DNA from: DASSKA01 sp035765755
GTDB lineage: Bacteria > Actinomycetota > Actinomycetes > Propionibacteriales > Nocardioidaceae
Assembly: GCA_035765755.1 (NCBI GenBank)
Contig: DASTWW010000112.1
Coordinates: forward strand, 1 to 10,298
Length of the DNA: 10,298 nt
Direction of reading: 5' to 3'
Shown: positions 6,314 through 10,298 of the stretch, piece by piece
Position numbering within the stretch: the stretch's first letter is position 1
How the letters are laid out: every line of letters begins with the position of its first letter
The notes under the pieces: generated by a model
What the model was told of the DNA's origin: nothing
Databases searched by the model: none
The model's input: only the letters and a program-made list of their open reading frames with translations
Made by a program: the position numbers and the translations under genes

Positions 6314-6321
6314 ACGAGCAA
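6293..6321 (-). promoter_or_regulatory. Putative padR-DUF1707 promoter
   Basis: On the minus strand, TTGCTC (6321-6316) and TATCGT (6298-6293) are separated by 17 bases. The -10 keeps four of six consensus bases and sits in an unusually AT-rich patch (GATATATC). This places the start about 40-45 bases before the padR ATG, leaving room for its Shine-Dalgarno. The repeat array covers both the spacer and the start region. Confidence 0.5.
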
Positions 6322-6340
6322 CGACTTTCGCGCGCCGGTC

Positions 6341-6403
6341 CATACCGATGTCGTGTCGATAACGCGACCCATACGTCGCGGTAGCCGTACCGATATCGGT
6401 ACG
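6341..6403. promoter_or_regulatory. 18-bp perfect palindrome with degenerate copy and an extra dyad
   Basis: CGTACCGATATCGGTACG (6386-6403) is a perfect 18-bp palindrome. Bases 6341-6358 (CATACCGATGTCGTGTCG) match it at 13 of 18 positions, mainly in the left half and centre, 45 bp away. Between them CGCGAC (6363-6368) and GTCGCG (6375-6380) form a 6-bp dyad with a 6-base spacer. The whole block lies between padR and DUF3097, upstream of the predicted padR promoter. Most likely it binds a dimeric regulator, either PadR itself at upstream sites or a second factor. Which promoter it serves cannot be told from sequence. Confidence 0.65.
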
Positions 6404-6492
6404 ACGGGGGGGAGCAGGTCGCGCGAACCGATGCCGCTGTCCCGCGAGGCCGACCACCGGCGCGGCAGCGCGGGATACGGCGAGCCGGCGCC

Positions 6493-6498
6493 TACGGT
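6493..6498 (+). promoter_or_regulatory. Putative -10 element of DUF3097 operon
   Basis: TACGGT fits TANNNT and lies 8 bases before the GTG at 6507, so the transcript would be leaderless or carry only one or two leader bases. No -35-like hexamer is visible near 6470. The purine-rich GGTGAGGGG between the -10 and the start could instead act as a ribosome binding site if transcription begins further upstream. Confidence 0.4.
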
Positions 6499-6506
6499 GA
6501 GGGGCT

Positions 6507-7409
6507 GTGTCCCCCAAAGGCTCCCCGCACCGCCCCCAGAACGGCTCTCGCAACGTGTCCTCCACCGGCTCCTTCGACCGCTACGGCTCCGACGTGCTGA
6601 GCACCGACTGGCGCGCCCCCAAGCGTGGCCGCGCGGTGGAGATCGACGCCGACCGTGGCCTCGTGGTCGAGGAGGTGACCACCGACTGGTGCGGGGAGAT
6701 CGTGGCCGTCGAGCGGGACCTGATGACGGTCACCCTCGAGGACCGGCGCGGCAAGCGTCGTACCTTCCCGCTCGGCCCCGGCTTCCTGCTCGAGGGCGTG
6801 CCGGTGATCCTCAAGCCGCCCTCTCGCAAGGGTCCGGCGGCCACGACGCGCACCGCGTCCGGCTCGGTCGCGGTGCCCGGGACCAAGGCCCGGGTGGCCC
6901 GGGCCAGCCGGATCTTCGTCGAAGGCCGCCACGACGCCGAGCTGGTGGAGAAGGTGTGGGGCGACGACCTGCGCGTCGAGGGCGTGGTGGTGGAATACCT
7001 CGAAGGCGTCGACGACCTGTCCGCCCAGCTCCAGGACTTCCGCCCGGGCCCGGAGCGCCGGGCCGGCGTGCTGGTCGACCACCTGGTGCCCGGCTCCAAG
7101 GAGAGCCGGATCGCCCAGGCGGTCGCCAAGAGCCCGGTCGGCAAGCACGTGCTCATCGTCGGCCACCCGTTCATCGACATCTGGCAGGCGGTCAAGCCCG
7201 AGCGGCTCGGCCTGGAGCGGTGGCCGCAGATCCCCCGGAGCGTGGAGTGGAAGAAGGGCATCTGCCAGCACCTGGGCTGGCCGCACCGGGACACCGCGGA
7301 CATCGCGCGCGCCTGGAAGCAGATCCTGTCCAAGGTTGCGTCGTACGCCGACCTGGAGCCCGCCCTGCTCGGTAGAGTCGAGGAGCTGATCGACTTCGTC
7401 ACGGCCTGA
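6507..7409 (+). CDS. DUF3097 family protein with Toprim-like signature
   Basis: The 300-residue cytosolic product belongs to the actinobacterial DUF3097 family, recognised by DRYGSDVLSTDWRAPKRGRAVE (24-45, key residues D24, Y26, W35, R40) and GFLLEGVPVIL at 92-102. The first half (about 40-105) is beta-rich. The second half has IFVEGRHDAELVEKVWG at 136-152, VLVDHLVPGSKESRIA at 188-203 and HVLIVGHPFIDIWQAVKP. The VEGxxDA element and the following VDHLVPGSK resemble motifs I and II of Toprim nucleases and topoisomerases (E139, D143, D191), which is my inference. Established: the family is uncharacterized. The GTG start gives about 20 extra N-terminal residues of low complexity before the conserved block, so a later start is possible, but no ATG lies between. 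The DUF4870 gene follows after 10 bp in the same operon. Confidence 0.85.
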   Translation: MSPKGSPHRPQNGSRNVSSTGSFDRYGSDVLSTDWRAPKRGRAVEIDADRGLVVEEVTTDWCGEIVAVERDLMTVTLEDRRGKRRTFPLGPGFLLEGVPVILKPPSRKGPAATTRTASGSVAVPGTKARVARASRIFVEGRHDAELVEKVWGDDLRVEGVVVEYLEGVDDLSAQLQDFRPGPERRAGVLVDHLVPGSKESRIAQAVAKSPVGKHVLIVGHPFIDIWQAVKPERLGLERWPQIPRSVEWKKGICQHLGWPHRDTADIARAWKQILSKVASYADLEPALLGRVEELIDFVTA

Positions 7410-7419
7410 GGGGGACGTC

Positions 7420-7800
7420 ATGAGCCAGCCGCCCTTCTACTACGGACAGCCCGGTGGACTGGTGCCCTCGTCGGAGGAGCGGACCTGGGCCTGGATCTCG
7501 CACGCCGGCACCATCCTGTCCGCCATGGTCGCCCTGGCCTTCATCTGCCCGCTGGTCATCATGCTCACCAAGGGCAACGAGTCGCCGTTCGTGCGCCGCA
7601 ACGCCGTGGAGTCGCTGAACTTCCAGATCTCGCTCTACATCTACGCGGTGGTCTGCTTCGTGCTGGTGTTCGTGCTGGTCGGGTTCTTCCTGCTCATCGC
7701 ACTGGGCGTCTTCGCGCTGGTGGCAATCATCCTGGCCACCGTGAAGGCGGCCAACGGCGAGGAGTTCCGCTACCCGCTGTGCATCCGGCTGGTGCACTGA
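7420..7800 (+). CDS. DUF4870 domain small integral membrane protein
   Basis: The 126-residue product has the DUF4870 pattern. A short polar N-terminus (QPPFYYGQPGG) is followed by EERTWAWISHAGTIL with a helix at about 24-49. The conserved loop SPFVRRNAVESLNFQIS at 55-71 comes next, then two helices at about 70-90 and 90-109, and a polar end. Cytoplasmic membrane location is predicted; no enzymatic residues are visible and function is unknown for the family. The ATG is supported by the purine-rich GAGGGGGA at 7408-7415, which overlaps the upstream DUF3097 stop, so translation is probably coupled. Its stop lies 3 bp from the stop of the convergent hemW, leaving no room for a dedicated terminator between them. 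Confidence 0.9.
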   Translation: MSQPPFYYGQPGGLVPSSEERTWAWISHAGTILSAMVALAFICPLVIMLTKGNESPFVRRNAVESLNFQISLYIYAVVCFVLVFVLVGFFLLIALGVFALVAIILATVKAANGEEFRYPLCIRLVH

Positions 7801-7803
7801 AGC

Positions 7804-9036
7804 TCAGGGCAGCAGGTCGCGCACCACCGCGTCGGCGAGCAGCCGTCCCTGCCGGGTGAGTACGACGCGGTGGTCGGCCGGCGCCGCGACGAGCCCCCGC
7901 TCCTCCAGCCCGGGCAGCCGGCCCCGTCCGGCCGGTTCCAGCACGTCGACGGGCAGCCCGTCGTACAACCGGAGCTCCAGCAGCACCCGCTCCACCCGCC
8001 GCGTCTCCGCGTCGAGCAGCTCACGCGCGTGCGCCGGCGAGACCCCGGTGGCCAGCCGGTCCGCGTAGGCCGCGGGGTGCTTCACGTTCCACCATCGGAC
8101 CCCGTTCACGTGCGAGTGCGCACCCGGCCCCACCCCCCACCAGTCGCCCCCGGTCCAGTAGGTGAGGTTGTGCCGACACCGGTGCTCGTGAGAACGCGAC
8201 CAGTTGGACACCTCGTACCAGGCCAGCCCCGCGTCGCCGAGCACCGCGTCGGCGAGCAGGTACTTGTCGGCAAGGTCGTCCTCGTCCGGCGCGGGGATCT
8301 CCCCGCGCCGCACCCGCCGGGCCAGCGCGGTGCCCTCCTCGACGATCAGCGAGTACGCCGACACGTGGTCCGGGCTGCTGTCCAGGGCCGCCTGCAGCGA
8401 CACCGCCCAGTCCTCGACCGACTCCCCCGGGGTGCCGTAGATCAGGTCCAGGCTGACGCTGCCGAACCCCGCCGCCCGCGCCCACTGCACCACCTTCGCC
8501 ACCCGCTCCGGGTCGTGGGTGCGGTCCAGCACGGCCAGCACGTGCGGCACCGCCGACTGCATCCCGAAGGAGATGCGGTTGAACCCGCCCTCGCGGAGCG
8601 CGGCGAGATCCTCGGCGGTCACGCTGTCCGGGTTGGACTCGGTGGTCACCTCGGCGCCGGGCGCCAGCCCGAACTCGTCGTCGACCGCCGCCACCACCCG
8701 GCCCAGATCCTCCGGTGGCAGCAGGGTGGGCGTGCCACCGCCGAAGAACACCGTGGCCACGGGCACGTCGACCGGACCGAGGACCTTGCGCGCCAGCCGG
8801 ATCTCCTCGATGGCGGCTTGGGCGTACGACGCGCGGGAGGCTCCGTGTGATGACCTGGGCGCGTCGCCGAGGTCGGCGGCGGTGTAGGTGTTGAAGTCGC
8901 AGTAGCCGCACCGAACCGTGCAGAACGGCACGTGCACGTAGAACCCGAACGGGCGCTCCCCCAGCCCGTCGAGCGCCGACGGCGGCAACGACCCGTCAGC
9001 GGGCGCGGGCTCACCCTCGGGCAGCGTGGACGGCAT
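7804..9036 (-). CDS. hemW: Radical SAM heme chaperone HemW
   Basis: HemW binds heme and inserts it into respiratory target proteins; it was long annotated as oxygen-independent coproporphyrinogen III oxidase, an activity it lacks. The 410-residue product has the radical-SAM cluster motif CTVRCGYC (C39, C43, C46) after FGFYVHVPF. The SAM-contact GGGTP is at 99-103, then TTESNPDS, NRISFGMQS and LDLIYGTPGES. The HemW C-terminal sequences are YEVSNWSR, RHNLTYWTGGDWWGVGPGAHS and a winged-helix-like end. No extra N-terminal cysteine of true HemN is seen. The ATG at 9034-9036 lies 12 bp after the stop of the upstream gene on the same strand. The Shine-Dalgarno is weak (GGA only), so coupling or a leaderless start is possible. 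Residues 1-28 are a poorly conserved acidic/Pro-rich extension. hemW near hrcA-dnaJ is common actinobacterial synteny. Confidence 0.95.
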   Translation of the reverse strand: MPSTLPEGEPAPADGSLPPSALDGLGERPFGFYVHVPFCTVRCGYCDFNTYTAADLGDAPRSSHGASRASYAQAAIEEIRLARKVLGPVDVPVATVFFGGGTPTLLPPEDLGRVVAAVDDEFGLAPGAEVTTESNPDSVTAEDLAALREGGFNRISFGMQSAVPHVLAVLDRTHDPERVAKVVQWARAAGFGSVSLDLIYGTPGESVEDWAVSLQAALDSSPDHVSAYSLIVEEGTALARRVRRGEIPAPDEDDLADKYLLADAVLGDAGLAWYEVSNWSRSHEHRCRHNLTYWTGGDWWGVGPGAHSHVNGVRWWNVKHPAAYADRLATGVSPAHARELLDAETRRVERVLLELRLYDGLPVDVLEPAGRGRLPGLEERGLVAAPADHRVVLTRQGRLLADAVVRDLLP

Positions 9037-9048
9037 GCGTCCATGCTG

Positions 9049-10298
9049 TCACGAACCGGAGCCTGAGCCGGTCGGCAGCGGAGCGGCGAGCCGGTCGTCG
9101 AGCTCGGCGAGCCAGGCGGTGGCGCCGAGCTCGGTGAAGGTGGCTCGGGCTTGCTCGACCAGGGGTGCGGCTTCGGCCGCCCGTCCCTGTCCGGTGAGCC
9201 ACACACCGAGCTCGGCCCTGGCCCTCGCCAGGTGCACGACCGACCCCCACGCGTCGTATGCCTCGAGCGCGTCCCGGAGCCCGCGCTCCACGTCGGAGGG
9301 GTCGCCGCCATGCCGGTCGGTCCACAACGCCTCCAACCGGTGCCGGTGCCCCTTCAGCGAGACGGGGATGCGGGTCTGGGAGTCGTCGGCGAGCTCGAGC
9401 AACCGGTCACGGGCCGCCCGGTCACCGGTCTCGACGGTCAGGTCGACGGCCGCGCTCCAGAAGTGCGGCAGGTCGTCCCAGGTGCCACTGAAGGCAAACA
9501 TCTTCTCCAAGGCGGCCATCACGTGCGCCAGCGCCTCACCCGTCCGGCCGTCGGCACGCGCCGCCAGCGCCTCGCAGTAGTCCTGCCACCCCTCGCTCGC
9601 ATAGTCGTCCCCCGCCGGGCGGGCGGCGACGGACCACGGCAGCGACCACGGCTCACCCCGTGCCAGCTTCAGCTCCAGGGCGAGCGCCGCGAAGCACTGC
9701 TCGTTGGTCTTCTCGGTCACGTCGATGTCACCGGCAAGGGCCTGCTCCAGCTCCTCCCACAGGCCTCGTTCGATGAAGGCCAGGGCGAGGTTGACCTGCG
9801 CGAAGGAGATCCAGATCGCCGCTCCCGACGTGTACGCCGCCGCCAGGGCCTCGCGGCCCCGGTCCACCGCCTGCGCCACGTCGTCGGCGTTCAGGAACGC
9901 CGTCTGGTTCAGCAGGGCACGCGCCAGCGCGCTCGGCCGGTGCTGCTTGCGCGCCATGTCGGCCGCTGCGTCCAGGAGCACCAGCGAGAAGGAGATCAGC
10001 CCCTGCGTGGCGTAGTGCACGCCGAGTGAGCTGTAGGCGTCCGCGAGGGCATCCACCTTGCCGAGCCGCTCGGCCAGGCGCACCCGGGCCTCGTTGAGGT
10101 CCCGGATGTCCTGGCTCATCCGGAGCTTGCACGTGATCAGCGACTCGGAGAGCGCGAGCAGCGCCGCGTCGGCTTCAGGATGTCCCTGCAGCCGGTCCCA
10201 CCACGGCTCGGCGACGGCGATCCCGCCTTCGTTGTCTCCCATGCCCAGTGCCAGCGCCTGCGCGTGGGCGGCCGCAGCGACTCCGGCGGGGACCGGTT
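9049..10298 (-). CDS. TPR-like helical-repeat protein, C-terminal part (5' end missing)
   Basis: The frame is open to the window edge: 18 codons before the first ATG (10242) read PVPAGVAAAAHAQALALG, and that ATG has no Shine-Dalgarno, so it is probably internal and the gene starts off the window. The 397 residues from the ATG are almost wholly amphipathic helix pairs. TPR-like repeats include ALADAYSSLGVHYATQGLISFSLVLLDAAADMARK (near 65-99, key G73, Y76, G79), SFAQVNLALAFIERGLWEELEQAL, and LARARAELGVWLTGQGRAAEAAPLVEQARATFTELGA near the end. The tail GSGSGS is probably disordered. No HTH, kinase or cyclase motif is in the visible part. Such C-terminal repeat regions in actinobacteria often follow an AAA ATPase, nucleotide cyclase or GGDEF domain, but that cannot be seen here. 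The role is unknown. Confidence 0.75.
   Translation of the reverse strand, partial: PVPAGVAAAAHAQALALGMGDNEGGIAVAEPWWDRLQGHPEADAALLALSESLITCKLRMSQDIRDLNEARVRLAERLGKVDALADAYSSLGVHYATQGLISFSLVLLDAAADMARKQHRPSALARALLNQTAFLNADDVAQAVDRGREALAAAYTSGAAIWISFAQVNLALAFIERGLWEELEQALAGDIDVTEKTNEQCFAALALELKLARGEPWSLPWSVAARPAGDDYASEGWQDYCEALAARADGRTGEALAHVMAALEKMFAFSGTWDDLPHFWSAAVDLTVETGDRAARDRLLELADDSQTRIPVSLKGHRHRLEALWTDRHGGDPSDVERGLRDALEAYDAWGSVVHLARARAELGVWLTGQGRAAEAAPLVEQARATFTELGATAWLAELDDRLAAPLPTGSGSGS

Noticed and set aside
5629..6372. Long minus-strand open frame upstream of the DUF1707 start, giving a 406-residue reading
   Set aside because: It runs through padR in another frame and reads as Arg/Gly/Ala-rich low-complexity sequence; the ATGA overlap and family length place the DUF1707 start at 5628.
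6406..6412. Run of seven G next to the 18-bp palindrome as a possible quadruplex or phase-variation tract
   Set aside because: A single G-run with no partner runs of three or more close by in a quadruplex spacing, and it lies outside any coding frame start where slippage would matter.
8646..9311. Minus-strand 221-residue frame spanning the hemW start, using an ATG at 9042-9044
   Set aside because: It is out of frame with hemW and the upstream gene and reads as Pro/Arg/Ser-rich shadow.
1..10298. A novel defence, secretion or biosynthetic system in the window
   Set aside because: Every complete gene belongs to a known actinobacterial core or conserved hypothetical family, with uniform base composition and no mobile-element signs.

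Overview
The base composition is very GC-rich, and ATG/GTG starts, tight overlaps and short intergenic gaps dominate. Together with the gene set (hrcA-dnaJ-rsmE behind a CIRCE element, DUF3097, DUF4870, hemW, PadR-DUF1707, GerMN/Gmad2), this points to a chromosomal segment of an actinobacterium. A Nocardioides-like member of the Propionibacteriales is the best guess; it is inferred from gene content, not proven. No mobile element, tRNA, rRNA or CRISPR array is visible.

Layout. Bases 1-935 (+) hold the 3' part of a membrane-anchored GerMN/Gmad2 protein, followed by a 189-base gap with a 14-bp GC palindrome, a 10-bp-armed inverted repeat and an exact 22-bp tandem duplication. Bases 1125-4086 (-) are a heat-shock operon transcribed right to left: hrcA (repressor), dnaJ (co-chaperone, 4-bp overlap with hrcA) and rsmE (16S rRNA m3U1498 methyltransferase, 2 bp after dnaJ). 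It is headed by a CIRCE operator at 4105-4131. A divergent metallo-beta-lactamase-fold hydrolase (4209-5123, +) appears to have a leaderless start. Convergent to it is a two-gene unit on the minus strand, padR (5625-6245) and a DUF1707 two-helix membrane protein (5152-5628), overlapping by 4 bp.

The 261-base region between padR and the next gene is the richest regulatory stretch. It carries three helically phased TCGCGAC repeats over the predicted padR promoter, a further dyad, and an 18-bp perfect palindrome with a degenerate relative 45 bp away. DUF3097 (6507-7409, +) and a DUF4870 membrane protein (7420-7800, +) form a short operon that ends 3 bp from the convergent hemW (7804-9036, -). 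Upstream of hemW, only 12 bp away, is the C-terminal part of a large TPR-like helical-repeat protein (9049 to the window edge, -).

How the genes work together. HrcA should repress its own operon through CIRCE, coupling DnaJ supply and, through rsmE, ribosome modification to protein-folding stress. PadR probably autoregulates itself and the membrane protein behind it. The rest is conserved actinobacterial core context. I see no clear novel defence, toxin or biosynthetic system. The best leads are the padR upstream operator array, the Toprim-like signature in DUF3097 and the 45-bp inverted repeat at 987-1031.
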